Part shown: piece by piece, positions 1 through 11,509 of the stretch
Layout: the number at the start of each line of letters is the position of its first letter
Numbering within the stretch: the first letter of the stretch is position 1
Source of the DNA: Sabethes cyaneus
Taxonomy: Eukaryota; Arthropoda; Insecta; Diptera; Culicidae
DNA: 64,000 nucleotides
Direction: 5' to 3'
Assembly (NCBI RefSeq): GCF_943734655.1
Contig: NC_071353.1
Span: forward strand, 135,135,907-135,199,906
The notes under the pieces: generated by a model
The model's input: only the letters and a program-made list of their open reading frames with translations
Databases searched by the model: none
What the model was told of the DNA's origin: nothing
Position numbers and translations under genes: made by a program

Positions 1-1797
1 ATGCATTGGCAGGAGCGCTTTACTGCGGCAGCAGTTTTCCTTGCCCCCAGAAAAGTTCCGGGTAGAGCAAGCAACAAGTGCCCTTTTTTCAGCAATGCAA
101 CTTTTTCCCCACGGGGAAATTGCAATGTGGGAATGTGACGGAGTTTCGAAACGGTTTGTAACGGTTAATGAAATGTTATTTAAGAAGACATGCTTACCTA
201 GCTCTTTACTTTTCTTTATGCAAAACAACCGCGATGAGAAGACGGGCATTACCAGAAGCGTTACGTTACGTTTTCGATTTTGCTGTTGCTCAACCGAAAC
301 ACGTGTTGAGCCTGGAGGCCGCCCAATCACGAGATTCTGTTTAAGTTACTCGCGCAAAGTTAAGCGATGTGTGCGTGTGTCTTTGTGTGTGCGCAAGAGA
401 GTGAGTGTTGTATGGGCTCAGCTCAATGAGAACAAAAACAGAGAGCAGCTCTTCAACAGCGCAGCGTGAGACGCGAGATACTCTGAAGCGGTAAATGGTT
501 AGCGATAATTACTGTCCGTGTTTATGTGTGGCTACGGTTACACACTTAAGGTGATTTAGGCTAGGAAAATGAGACTTTTTTTGAAGACTGAAACTTCGTT
601 TTGAGCTTTAATTATTTTAGATTTGGTTTTCAACAAATGAGGTTGCGGTGAACTCTTGTCAGCAAATTTCCACTTTGAATACTTAAAGCGATCGATCAAT
701 TTTGGACAAAGCATCGCGGTTGTATTTGTACGAAATATATACGCGGAAGGCTCTGTTCGAAAACAAATTAATCACCTTCCAAAGCAATTCTAAACATTAT
801 TTCAATCATAAAATAAATACATCACAAACCATTAAATCGAAACACCAATAAATCAAGCTATAATTAAATACCCAATCATTAAAGTGGCATTAATACTTGT
901 TTGCAACATTGTCTTTCGGTCATGATCAACATCCCCCGGAGATGCCTGGAAGAAATTTACCTTTTTTCAGACGTCGCGACGGTGCGATGGAGAAAGAAAG
1001 AGGTGTTCAATTACCGTGTAATAATCTTTTTTTTTTTTTGAGGAGTAAAGTTGCGTGACCGGAAAATGGGCTGGATGAATCAATGACTGTCATCATTTTG
1101 ATGAAGGTGCTGGTCTCTTGCTCGTTAAGAATGCATTTGTATTTTTTGAAGTTTACTTTTACGATGCAATTAGAGATTGCAATATTACTTGCGTATTTGT
1201 ATTGCGCGATTTACGTTATAGAATCGTGATACATAAAACAAGGTCGTACTTTTGATTAAACGAGGGTTTTCATGATTTAATTTGGGATTTAGAATTCGAG
1301 CAAAAATCAAACAGCTTTTGAAGTTGAGTCCGGCTGGCATGTAATAGTCCATGGATCCGAATAAAATTAATTTTTTTGAAAGGGCATTTTTCAAAATTAT
1401 CGTTCAAAATGGGACCGAAGTGTCTGCGAATTTCGTAAAATTTTGTACACGGGCCTACTTGATAGACTTATACCTAGATGCGATAAGATATGACAATCGA
1501 AAGTCAGTTCATTAGTTGACTCGATCGTCAAGGTGAATAATTTCCTATCTAGCTCTCACTTATTTTGGATTTTAAATTAAGCAATTGCCAATTATTTAGG
1601 CTTCGGTATGCCTACGAGACCGTAAAATGGTTGTTTTTATGCGACAGGGTGTCGCTCCTTACGGCAGATCAGTGGCTCATTCGAGCCTCGGACGCCTTAT
1701 ACATTTGTTTTCGTTTTGTAAATTCCTATAAAATGTACGAAAAACAAACCTTTTTTCTTTATTTACACCACCAACCATTAGCAAAGGTCACCGCGTT
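1..1797. other. Unassigned AT-rich DNA
   Basis: I recognise no gene or element here. A 142-codon open frame at 41-469 (+) lies over GT-rich low-complexity DNA near 366-420 and resembles no family I know. The rest has short frames only, a T run near 1028, and AT-rich sequence of the kind seen in introns or intergenic DNA. Confidence 0.5.
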
Positions 1798-1893
1798 CGT
1801 CAACCCTGCAATGACCATACCCTTATATCAAGCACCCCGTATACCAAATTTGGTGAAGAACGGTCCCGGCATTTCGGAGTTATGGTGAAATAT
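1798..1893 (-). mobile_element. Helitron-like fragment
   Basis: Read on the minus strand, this stretch follows the wording of the Helitron-like elements at 15.2-15.6 kb, 16.8 kb and 27.9 kb: a segment equivalent to 'ccataactcc', then 'gaccgttctt', 'ccaaatttgg' and 'tata'. Only about one internal unit is left and neither terminus is present. It abuts the MITE that starts at 1905. The call rests on similarity within the window. Confidence 0.4.
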
Positions 1894-1904
1894 GGAAACA
1901 TATA

Positions 1905-2311
1905 CCGTGGACCCCCGTTCGTTTGACCGTTTTTAATTTGAACACTTTTTAAATTGAACCCCGTTGATTTGCACGACGTACAAATTAAAAATGGTTCAAA
2001 TGTCATTTTCAACATGGCATCATTTGCTTATGCAAACAATGCACATAAACATGATTTGTTTGTACTGATCTAGCGTGTTTGATCTGTTTCACGTTGCGTT
2101 TTCTCAACGATTATGATAGAAATCCGATCGTAGAACGAACAATTCGCTGCTTGCAACTGCCAACTGAATCAAACCATCAAAACAATAACAAAGAGCAGGG
2201 CGACCAGTTAATACAAGTTCCAAAAAATATTGGGGGTTGCCAGTTGTTCAATTTAAAAACTAACCACGTTAATTTGCATGACGAATCGTTCAAACGAACG
2301 GGGGTCCACTG
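1905..2311. mobile_element. MITE with GTGGACCCCCGTTCGTTTGA ends
   Basis: A 407-bp non-coding element with terminal inverted repeats. The left end reads CCGTGGACCCCCGTTCG and the reverse complement of the right end reads CAGTGGACCCCCGTTCG, followed on both sides by TTTGA. TA dinucleotides flank it at 1903-1904 and 2312-2313, the target duplication of Tc1/mariner/pogo elements. Inner arms also pair (GTTAATTTGCATGACG against GTTGATTTGCACGACG). The 89-codon frame inside is a by-product. CAGT-type ends suggest pogo/Tigger parentage, which is inference. Confidence 0.8.
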
Positions 2312-2313
2312 TA

Positions 2314-3520
2314 TTGATTTTCAAGTATATAGACAGAAGAAGATATAGATTATGCGCATTCAGATCAGATCAGGCGCTGTGAAGTTTTTTCTAGTTAACT
2401 GGAACGCTATCTCTATATGGCGTTTACATCGTGTTACCTCTCTCTCTCCAGTTAACACTAAATCGTACATCAATGTATGAAAATTATCGTAAATATCTCC
2501 TAACAAATTCGGAATCGAAACTAATGCTTAATGAAGTGTGCCTCAGTTGTTTTTCAGTCGTATATAACGATAATAACTGACACACATACGATTTTCAGCA
2601 CAGAATTGTATAGCAGTATGGAGTGAGTCGCGCTTAATAGGATTTTATCGTATATACATACTTATATAGATGAAATGCGTGTAATTATCCCTCATCACGT
2701 ATATCGCCTTCAAAATAGTACGGATATGCCAATTTTGTGGATCAAATAAGACTTATTAGCATGCATATCTGTATGTAATGCTGATGTTTTACTCTTATAT
2801 ACATACAAAAATGCTAGCAAGGTCGCTCTCTCACACGCGACTGCGATGAAGGAGAAAGATCTAATCAAGGAGCAGTACAAAGTTTTGAGACTGTAAGCAT
2901 ACTTTAAAACGCTTATTTTGTTGATCCTGTTCGAGTTCAGTTTTTCTATTTCACAGTCGAAAATAATGTTTGCTCATCTTTGCAACGAAGAAAAAGTCTC
3001 GCAGGGAACGAATGCGTAAGTTTTTCCAACCAACCAACTCTGCCTTCAAATGATGCTAAAAACTTCTTTCTCCTACAACAATTCATCATGCGCATAATGA
3101 ACACAAATACTAGCAGAATATCTTCTTCTCACAGCCTGGAGACTGAACTGCTTGCTCCAGTTGCTGAAGAAATTTAGACTAGCATAATGGTAAGCATTGT
3201 GCGTTGGGGAGGAGGGGGGCTTCGCAGTGCAAAGTCATTCTGTCAACTGTAAATGTGAGAGCGCGCATATTCTAGAGCTTCGGCAAAAAAGAGAAAAAAA
3301 AACATCAAAGCTCATAGTACATAGAGCAAAGCTCTGCAAAAGAAAAAATGCTCCTCGCTATTTGGAGAAGGTAACCTCCGATAGAGCGAGGTCAAATCGT
3401 TTCCTCTTATAGAGCTTGACATGAAACGCTGAAATTGTGGTTATTTTTAGAGCATGGAAGAAGCCGGGTTATGATGGAGCATTTTGCTGCGCTGATAATC
3501 CCTTCAATACGTAGGCAACG
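2314..3520. other. Unassigned DNA
   Basis: No recognisable gene. A 10-bp inverted repeat (GTTAACTGGA at 2394-2403, its complement at 2447-2456) encloses a 43-bp loop. Frames at 2980-3177 and 3197-3412 show no family features. Confidence 0.45.
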
Positions 3521-4630
3521 AAAAAATCAGAGGGATTGTGACAAGAAATGACCACATACGTGACGTAGGACTACGTAAGTCTCTTTGTAGTGATAGCAGC
3601 ATGTGTACATGCATGTATTAATATGATTCTTTATGTATACATGCTACATGCGTTGTATGTAACATTTATTAGAGTAGCAACATTGAACGCGTTCAATTCT
3701 CAATAGAATTATTTCTATGTGCATTTTGGAAACAATTTAACAAAATCAAGAGCACAAACTATTGCTTTCCTGTTACCTCACAGAAATTAAAGATTGTTTT
3801 ATAAACAATTCGATTTCATTTTATCAGCAGCAAATCTTTGCGCTACACTTCCAATGAAACGGCAAATACGCGCATCCATACAGAATTATATTGCCCCTTT
3901 TATGACTATTTAGACTACTGTGATAATCATTTAATGCAACGTACCGCATTTTGCACTGTTAATCTGACACTAGAGTGGCTTTTAGTTTGATCTACTAATG
4001 AGATTGACTTCTTTTTCCTTCTTCCCCTTCTTTTTCACTTCATTTTCTTTGAGCGAAATCGTGTGCGAGATTCGACTGTGATAATCGTGTAAATCGGGGT
4101 AGTCTAAATAGGGGCAAATGTCACAATATTTATTACAACTGAATACTACAGCTGTAGCGCACTTTTTCAACACAGATATCAAATTCAATTAGGTTTAATC
4201 GTCTCGCTGTAAAGAATTTGTGTTCTGTTGGAACAAGAAACTTTTGTCATTTTTTCTGGCACACCTCCCTAACACAGACATCAAATTGGTCTAGGTTTAA
4301 TAACAGTCGTAAGAAATTTTATTGGTATGAGAAGACTTTGTCATTCTTTATGGCGTACTTCTCAAGCAAAGACATCAAATTGGTCTAGGTTTAATCACAG
4401 ACACAGTGTTAATAAATCTTGTTGGGACGAGGAGTCCTTGTGTTCCGGCTTACTTCGCAAGCACCTGTTATGGATTTGTTATGACGGGGTGATTTTGTCA
4501 CTCTTTTTTTTCTAAAACACGTTAAAAATCTGATGGCGTCTTTTCCAACCAATCAAGAAGCAAGAATTTTTTGATATTTTGGAATGACCCCCTATACCAG
4601 CTACCTTCCGGAAAGACGTAGTCCTACGCC
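3521..4630 (+). mobile_element. GACGTAGGA-family DNA element, copy A
   Basis: First of three clear copies in the window (B 56766-59278, C 59905-60966; a worn fourth lies near 31.9-32.3 kb). It starts with a shared lead-in (AAAAATCAGAGGG...) and the terminal motif GTGACGTAGGACTACGT at 3560, and ends with GACGTAGTCCTACG near 4628. The interior has about three tandem units built on ACATCAAATTGGTCTAGG and TTTAATC. Compared with copy C it lacks roughly 180 bp before the right terminus and carries a nested foldback at 3891-4117. No transposase is present, so it is non-autonomous. Superfamily unknown to me. Confidence 0.7.
3891..4117. mobile_element. Small foldback element nested in copy A
   Basis: The left arm TTGCCCCTTTTATGACTATT with TAGACTACTGTGATAATC mirrors the right arm, which reads in reverse TTGCCCCTATTTAGACTACC with GATTATCAC. 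The ~227-bp segment is absent at the equivalent point of copy C, so it is probably an independent insertion. Target duplication is unclear (TTA or TTATA). Confidence 0.55.
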
Positions 4631-5382
4631 AAATTTCAACAGGTAACTGTAGTCCGTGAGCGTTGCGTCGCGTTTAATTAAGAGCTAAACCCAAACTAAT
4701 AATTTCGACGAAAAAACACTATTTCGTTGTAATAATCTGAACTCACTATAACGAGGTTAGCCGGAATATATGACCAAAACGCCTAAATTTAACTACGTTA
4801 CTGCTTACATTCATATATGAATTTGTCGCTTTCAACTGCGGCGCTGGGGCTTTACCCAGGGCACTCACATCTATATATATCGTTGTATCACGGATTTGTA
4901 ACACCAATTTTGAACTCGCAAATCTCGTCCAAGATGATTCGAGAGTATTCATGAGCTTCCCACGAAAATATGACGTCCAGTTAGGGATCTGATTTTAATT
5001 ACAGACGGAATAAAGCTCTCACACAGTAGATTCTTGTAGGGTGCTGGATAGCTTCCTTTACGATGTATCTTCGTTTACATTCCCGTCAGAGAGACAAAAA
5101 TATCAGCATTACACCCAACCTTGATGCGAACTACGATCATTCTATTACTATACATCAATATTTGAGGATTGTCTCTTCAATATCGAGAAAAGATAATGTA
5201 AGAAACCCACTATTTGTCATCCTTTTCCTCAAAAAATAAAAGCCCTGATTTTCATACCTGTTTTGAATATAAGGAAGAGAATCTGCTGATCACTAGTTAA
5301 AATTTTGAGCTATGATTAACATACATAGAATTTCCATGATAGACGAAAAAACTCTTGCATATGACGAAGTGAACTGCACCGC
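4631..5382. other. Unassigned DNA
   Basis: No gene or repeat that I can identify. Short frames only, moderately AT-rich. Confidence 0.45.
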
Positions 5383-5574
5383 CCAGTTTGCTTCGGGGTA
5401 CGATGCTGGCCTAACAAGGCAGTCGTCGCATGTTCGAATCTCGGCTGGGCGGTGTTGCTTGATAGAGTCAGTAGGATCGTTGCATTAGCCCCGTAATTGT
5501 CCTGTACTCTAAAAAATCCGGCTGCGTCTGTCGATAAAGAAGGTCTGTCGATAAAGAAGGGTCAAGTTCTCAAC
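5383..5574 (+). mobile_element. tRNA-derived SINE
   Basis: A pol III promoter is visible: an A-box-like TGGCCTAACAAGG (5406-5418) and a B-box TGTTCGAATC (5431-5440), spaced as in a tRNA gene. The head does not close into an acceptor stem with a proper anticodon arm, and a non-tRNA body follows, ending in a direct repeat of GTCTGTCGATAAAGAAGG. This layout is that of mosquito tRNA-related SINEs such as Feilai. Family assignment is inference. Confidence 0.7.
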
Positions 5575-6139
5575 AGGACGTTTATACTCATGGGTTTGCT
5601 TTTTTTACGAAGTGAACTTTTCGTACAACGAACGCTCGCTTGGACATAAAAGGTTGCTTCACTTAAAAATGTAAGTTGCGAAAGGTACAATATTGTTAAA
5701 CAAAATTAAAATAACAGATGTTCCTAGTTGCTTCCCTGAGGGACACCACCGTAGTTTATTTTATTTCATTTATTTTATTAATCCATCTGAGCAAGTTTCA
5801 GTGAATCTTAAAGCAACATCAAGGAAGATAAATATTATATGAAATCGGTTCTCCACGATCGTTGTACGATTTTTTTAGTTTATGCTCTAAATTGCAATAA
5901 TTCGTCCATTAGGGTGAATCGTTTTTTCATGATATCCAAACGTCATTGGACGGAATTCGTTGTGCAAAAGCACAAGGCAGTTCGTAAATAACTGTGCAAT
6001 GCACGAAAGTTTACCTTTGCTTTGTAATATCGATCACGGAGGATACGGAGGAAGATTTTTAGAATCTCGTCAGCAAAGTAAAATCATATATTTCGATGGA
6101 ACAGCATGGATTTTTCCCCCGAAGTGCTCTATCAGCACA
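5575..6139. other. Unassigned DNA
   Basis: No recognisable gene. Contains a short TTTTATTTCATTTATTTTAT stretch near 5758 and otherwise unique-looking sequence. Confidence 0.4.
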
Positions 6140-6560
6140 AACTAATTACTGTTCAGTTCGTTATGCCTCCGACGGATGGAAGGAGCTGCCCAGGTTGATA
6201 CAATGTATGCCGATCTTAAAGCTGTCTTCGATCGCGTTGAGCACCAAATTCTGCTGCCGTACATCGGTGTTGATACCGATTAGTAGTATCAAATGACTTC
6301 GTCTGCGGGTTTCAAACATTCTTAATGAATCGTAATCTCTCCGTTAAGCTGGGTTCGATCGAGTCAAGTAACTTCTGCAATAAGTCCGGAGATCCCCAGG
6401 GAAGTAATTTAGGACTATTACTTTTCCTAATATACTGTAACGACGCATGCTTGTAATTCCACCTAGCTGCAAGTTATTTTATGAAGTTGATCTGAAAATA
6501 TTCCTTGATGTAAGATCAGTAGAGGACTGCAAACAGCTGAAAGATTTCGTAAACCAATTG
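6140..6560 (+). pseudogene. LINE reverse-transcriptase fragment (Jockey-like)
   Basis: Translated segments match successive reverse-transcriptase blocks of Jockey/I-type LINEs: YADLKAVFDRVEHQILL (6206-6256), GDPQGSNLGLLLFLIY (about 6388-6434), and KLFYEVDLKIFLDV followed by EDCKQL (about 6468-6540), the degraded Y-A-D-D-L-K-I-F block. The catalytic YADD is now YEVD and stops and frame changes separate the blocks. Both ends of the LINE are missing. It is a dead remnant whose protein once copied its own RNA into DNA. Confidence 0.75.
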
Positions 6561-7419
6561 CCACCCAATCAACAATTGGTGCCATACGAACAACCTCACT
6601 ATAAACGTGGCCAAATGTTCAGACCATCTCTTTCACCAGAAGCGAAACTCCAATCTGATATGCACAACGGATTGTTGGACCTATTCTGCAACGTGTTAGG
6701 AATATAAAAGATTTAGAAGTGTTAGAAGCCACTTCTAATCACGTGTGCCACGGAGATTCATCAGACACGCGTTAAGATCTCTTCCTTGGTCTGATTTGAT
6801 GGATCAGCCTCGAAATTTCTGAGTCCCTGACTTCTTCCGACTCGCAACAACAAACTAGATCAATCAATGCCATGTTCACCATCTCTTCGACTTCACCCTT
6901 TGAACTGACAAATTTTAAGAAAGAATATATAGTGCTCTAGAAACGCACCCACGAAACTTTCAGTCAACTTATTAATGACTGAAATTTATTATATGACAGT
7001 CAGTTCAACTGTTTGTGTTACTAGGATGTAATATATTAGGTACAGTAACTTTATAATTGTTTTGTATTTTTAAATGTATTGTATGCTTGTGATTCATGGA
7101 AATCCTGAGTGTGGCTTCAATGAGAGGTAATCAGTTGAAGTTAACAAATAATAAGTGTAAAATATAAAATGCAGCCATCCGGCTGAACTTTCTATTCTCA
7201 AGTACATGACGAACTATTGCACAATGCAAAACGTTCAAGTAGTGAAGGTCGTTGAAATTTCTTCCAATTTTAGCATCGGTTTCCACCTGCCGAGATTGGA
7301 AATAACAGTTGACCAGAACGTTGAACGTCGATACCTTTAACCTAATTTAACCTCTGGAGAGTGCTTCCGTTTATGTTGTAACCAAAGGCAATAAAGTTCT
7401 GGATGTGATGGTTTAGTAT
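6561..7419. other. Unassigned DNA
   Basis: The frame running on to 6707 leaves LINE similarity after about 6560 and is not recognised. No other feature is supported. Confidence 0.4.
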
Positions 7420-7535
7420 TAGAATCAAAGTCACCTGGTCCAACTTATATGGGTGGTAAAGATGTCCAGTAAATCTTGCAACGCGTGATAATTGGCGATA
7501 AAGGTCCCATATTACTACCTTGCGGAGCATCGGTA
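7420..7535 (-). pseudogene. Possible LINE reverse-transcriptase scrap
   Basis: On the minus strand 7499-7531 reads DAPQGSNMGPL, matching the conserved (V/A)PQGSxLGPLLF block of LINE reverse transcriptases. Similarity fades within a few dozen bases. It is too short to place in a clade and could be chance, although the full PQGSNxGP run is unlikely by accident. Confidence 0.45.
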
Positions 7536-8091
7536 GACGTTTATTTTAACTTGCAAGACACGCGAACTCATGAACTGCCTACATTTATGCTTTTTCGTCC
7601 CGGTACGCAATGTAAGAGAAAATAGCATCGAGTAGGTTAGCTGAGACTGAGGCGGCCAAGTATGAACCCATACTGACAGGTATAAATGTAGTTCTTAGTA
7701 TGTTTGACAGCTGCAGTGCTTGCAGCAGCAGATAACCTTTTTTTTCCATGTGTGGACTCATTACTGCGACCAGTATAGTTGATCTATTGTAATATCGCCC
7801 GGGTGTTTGCTGTATGACCTGCACTGCATTTCTTTTTGCCATAATCGCTATTGAGTGAGCGATATGCTTATTAAATTTTATGCGTGCTTGCGTGTATTGG
7901 GGTTTACCCTTCCTTCAAAGCTTAATCTACTTTACCCACTTTTATTCCTCGCTGCCAGCACTATCCCATATTATAGCCGTCCCTGGCGAGGACTCATTCG
8001 TACCTCTGACCAGTACACTTAACTATAGGAGGGACATTTGCACTGTCAAGAGGCTTCAGAGGGTAAATATAGAATTCAGCACGAAGGAAGG
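7536..8091. other. Unassigned DNA
   Basis: An 85-codon minus-strand frame (7585-7842) shows no motif I recognise. No other feature. Confidence 0.4.
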
Positions 8092-8226
8092 GTAAATGGA
8101 GGGGCCTGAGAATAAACCCATGCTAAAGTCACTTGACATCGAATGGCTTGATTCTACTAAGATTCGAACCCACGACCACTCGCTTGTCAAAGCAGACTCG
8201 GTAACCTTGAGGCTACGGAGCCCCCA
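8092..8226 (-). mobile_element. tRNA-derived SINE, minus strand
   Basis: Reading leftward from 8226 the sequence starts GGGGGCTCCGTAGCCTCAAG, has an A-box-like TAGCCTCAAGG and a B-box GTGGGTTCGAATCTT (about 8160-8175), then a non-tRNA body ending ...CAGGCCCCTCCATTT. The head is tRNA-shaped, but the extended unrelated tail marks a short retroposon and not a tRNA gene. It differs from the SINE at 5383, so two SINE families are present. Confidence 0.65.
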
Positions 8227-9114
8227 GCAGATAACCTTGTAATAACTCTGTAGTTCATAACATTTAGGTAGTACTACTTTTATGAACAGGAAACATGAAG
8301 GATTGTTGGAAGATACCAGCAAATTTGTTTTGTACAAAGGATGGTTTAAAAATGCGTCGAAGTTGCATGGACCATTCTCCTGCTCAACGGTAGAAAAAAA
8401 AAAGCAGAAATTCATTCCAGTTTCCTCTGCAAAGTACCAAAAATGAATGTTTATTTTCAACAATGTGACGTATTATAAATTAGTATATTGCCAAATCTGC
8501 AATATTTAAATATGATAAAACAGTTTAGTTCATACTTTTTGTTGCTATTTATTGAAACGCAATTTTTTTTCATATGCCAGAAGGGCGCTGTAGAACGCAA
8601 GTTGCTTTTCGTTTGCTCAGAGAGTCTCTTGCTCCGAGCTCAATGACGTCTTAACTCGTTTACGTTCTTTGTTCGTTTTTTAACAATTAACACCCTTCAA
8701 TAAAGTTGACGTACTTCTAATGTCATGTGTTTCTGGTTACACCTTACTGAATCGACGTCAATCACAGCGCGAAATTAGTTGTAAGCGGAACGCCAATTGT
8801 CGTAAACATGCAATGTAACGAATTCTAGGCTAATATTAACAACAACTTTACCACAGTAGCTCTTGAGAAAGACACCAGCAAAGTATCGAAACGTTGGGAA
8901 AACATCGGTTCTTCGTTAGGCAGTTTTGACTAATTTTTATGCATTTTAGTATGTATACTGAGTCTTTTTGCAAGATTAAATTTTATCTGTTTGGAATATT
9001 GTTCAAATTTGGTAACCACAAAAATACTGTGCAGTAAATATGTTTTTTTTTTGTGAAAAACGAACATTGGAAGAACTGGGAAAAATTTTATACAAACTAT
9101 GAAAAATAATAATT
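8227..9114. other. Unassigned DNA with a Penelope-like 3' motif
   Basis: Mostly unrecognised. Near 8862-8905 the phrase GAGAAAGACACCAGCAAAG and then CGAAACGTTGGG resembles the conserved tail phrase (…AAAGxCxAAACGTTGG) that follows many Penelope-like coding regions. No GIY-YIG or reverse-transcriptase frame is visible upstream, so only the motif is noted. Confidence 0.3.
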
Positions 9115-9200
9115 GACTGTCCAGATGGGATTTGAACCCAGTTCTTCCACTGTTCGTTGTTCGCAAAAATACATTTACTCTGTCATAAGAAAGTACAAAA
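9115..9200 (-). other. tRNA-like relic
   Basis: On the minus strand there is a T-arm-like CTGGGTTCAAATCCCATC (around 9124-9142) near GACAGAGTAAATG. The stem of the T arm (GGG/CCC) pairs, but I see no acceptor stem, D arm or anticodon arm. It may be the head of a degraded SINE. Confidence 0.3.
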
Positions 9201-9600
9201 TAACTTGACCAATATAAGACAAGATCAAAATGATAAAAGTTGTAAAAGTTTCCTTTTTATTTTTTTCAAGTCGTTATTTTTCTCTGATGCATTGCTCATA
9301 TTTTTTCTAGTTTTCTATTTTTACTGATTTATTATTATGTCAAAGTATTTTTTCTGTTTTTAATTGTGTTTTGTGCCGACGTTGTTGTATTTCTTTTGTT
9401 ATGCTTTGCTGTTCTTCAGCTTAATTTGACGTTTTTGCAATATTTTGGATTACCTAAAAATCAAATTCAGTTCCATAAGTGTAAGCATTTCTATCGAATT
9501 TGTTGTCGAAAAATAATTCGCAAACAAATATCTTCGATATGTTGGTACATACTACCTACTACTAAACGAAAACCATTCGGTTTGACAATCACGGTCAAAC
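9201..9600. other. Unassigned AT-rich DNA
   Basis: Low-complexity T-rich stretch near 9250-9360. A 95-codon frame at 9366-9653 has no family resemblance. Confidence 0.4.
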
Positions 9601-10640
9601 TAAATCGATACGGGGGGCGCCACGTGCGACGGCACAGTCAGTCCTCTCTCTAGCCGTCTTCGTAGTCGTCGTGGTCGTCGTCGCTATTATTTTGTTTTAT
9701 TTGCTAACTGCGAACTGCTTTGATATGTGTGGGTGGGTGTTGCTATACTGACGGGCGGCGTCGCCAATTTGCAAACTAGACTATTTTTGGTTTCGCCACT
9801 AAATACTAGAGTAGAGAGTGTGCGAAAAAATGATTAATTTAATTTTAACAAACAACAACAACAACAGCCGAATTGATGGGATGGACGTCTTGTTTTTGGG
9901 GTTATGAGTGTGATTCAAAATTTTATAGTTGGATCAGAGTTATTAAGAAATGTAAATAAGTTTGATTGTTGAACATACATTTCGATTGCAACCCATCAAC
10001 CACATTAATAACCCATCTTAAAATAAAATAAACTCAAACAGATCAAAAAAGTAGTAATAATCAGACCAGATGATGTGACCTTTTTAACGCACATGCTCCC
10101 AGCTTTGGCATGTGATTGTGACGTTTCGACGCGATGTGGTACGCGGTGGGCACGTCAAAGCAAGTTCGAAAACATGCGTAGTACACTTACGTCAGGAGAA
10201 GGAGGGTGCGAATTCGCACTGTGCGTAAGGCTGCGTGTTTTTTCCCCACTACTAGGTATACTAGACCTAAGTTATGGACATAATAAAAATCGTCTGGCGA
10301 AAAAGACGTCAGCAGCAGAACAGAACACCACTGACTGGGAGCATCTTGCGAGAAGCCGCAGATTCAATGTTTTGACTCGTCGTCGTCGTCGTCGGAATGT
10401 ACCAAAAGTTGCTGCTGCAAACATAATAACTTTGTTGACTGCCGGAGGAGATTAGATATTTTTGGCATTCGCCGACTGTCGTCGTCCATCGGGTTCCCGT
10501 TTCTTTCGTTGATTGAGATAGCGCGGCAGGCGTTACGTAAAGAAAGACAACACTCTGACCGTAACGCATTGCATGGACAGATGTTAAATTGCTGTTTGTA
10601 TACAGTGACAGAAAGATGCGATAATGTCAAGTGCAGATTT
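9601..10640. promoter_or_regulatory. GC-richer island 1
   Basis: Base composition rises sharply relative to the flanks, with GGGGGGCGCCACGTGCGACG at 9611, GTCGTCGTGGTCGTCGTCG near 9665, a (CAA)n run near 9850 and a (CGT)n run near 10380. Long frames appear on both strands as expected of GC-rich DNA, and none carries a recognisable domain. Such islands in mosquito DNA often mark promoters or 5' leader exons of developmental genes, but that is inference and I cannot place a start site. Confidence 0.3.
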
Positions 10641-11381
10641 TAACAACGAGATTAAACGTTGTCTATTGAAAATGGGTTATGACGAATAAGGGCGCTTCTT
10701 TATGTAAGATCTGTTGAAAATAGATCTATCGATTTCACTATACTGTGAGTGACAGTTCCTGAACTAGATAAGATAAGAAATTAAGATAGTAAGTAGCTAT
10801 GTAAAATGCACAGAAGAATTTGCAATTCCATAAAATTGAATTGTTGGACTGCCACGATTAATTGGGCATAACATTGATCATAATTAATAATTGTTCAAAG
10901 TTTAAAACTTTTGAAACACTTATGAAATCGTAGAATAATCGTAGAATAATCGTAGAAAATTTAAATCATTTAAATAGTAGAATGAAAATTGTCAGCTAAT
11001 ACTCTATATACTATGATTTGACTTACCTATAAATCAGTCCATTTCCGGATAGAGGAGTGGAGTGCATGTAAAAAGTAAATAGATACGATTAGATTACATT
11101 CGACGGCAATGATACCATTAATGCTATACAACTACTATCAATAACACTACATCACTTGATTCAGAATTTAAATTGTAGAGATTTTCACCTGAAAAGTACG
11201 TACAAATTGGTTTCCCGAAGCGGGAAAAAGCTAACCTGAATATTCTTTAAACATGAATTTGACAATCTTGTCGCTGTACTAAGAACAATGAGCTTTGCAG
11301 GGCAGTGGTCGATTGGTTCGTCATTTAGACACAGTCGGGTCAGTAGAAAAGTTTGTCCATACTAGACCCGGTTGGTTATTG
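10641..11381. other. Unassigned DNA
   Basis: AT-rich, with a triple repeat of AATAATCGTAGA near 10930-10960. No gene seen. Confidence 0.45.
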
Positions 11382-11505
11382 TCCAAGCCCCTACCTAGCG
11401 CCTCCATGTGGCCATACCTGGTACTGCTCTATTGAGTAGCCAAGCTAGGAGGCGGGATGCTGGGTGGTTCCCAGCTGCCTGATCTCAAAATTGTGGTTTT
11501 GGGCA
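11382..11505 (+). repeat. Hairpin repeat, copy 1
   Basis: Shares an extended block with 17792-17930: CCCCTACCTAGC, then CCTCCA, GTGGCCATACCTGG, ATTGAGTAGCCAAGCTAGGA and a tail TTCCAG/CCCAG with GTGGTTTTGGGCA. A stem can form between GCGCCTCC (11398-11405) and GGAGGCGG (11448-11455). In copy 2 the same stem is GCACCTCC with GGAGGTGC, a paired change. Its nature (MITE end, SINE or structured RNA) is unknown. It abuts the TIR element at 11510. Confidence 0.5.
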
Positions 11506-11509
11506 GACG

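Noticed and set aside
5383..5460. A true tRNA gene
   Set aside because: A and B boxes exist, but the acceptor and anticodon arms do not close and a SINE body follows.
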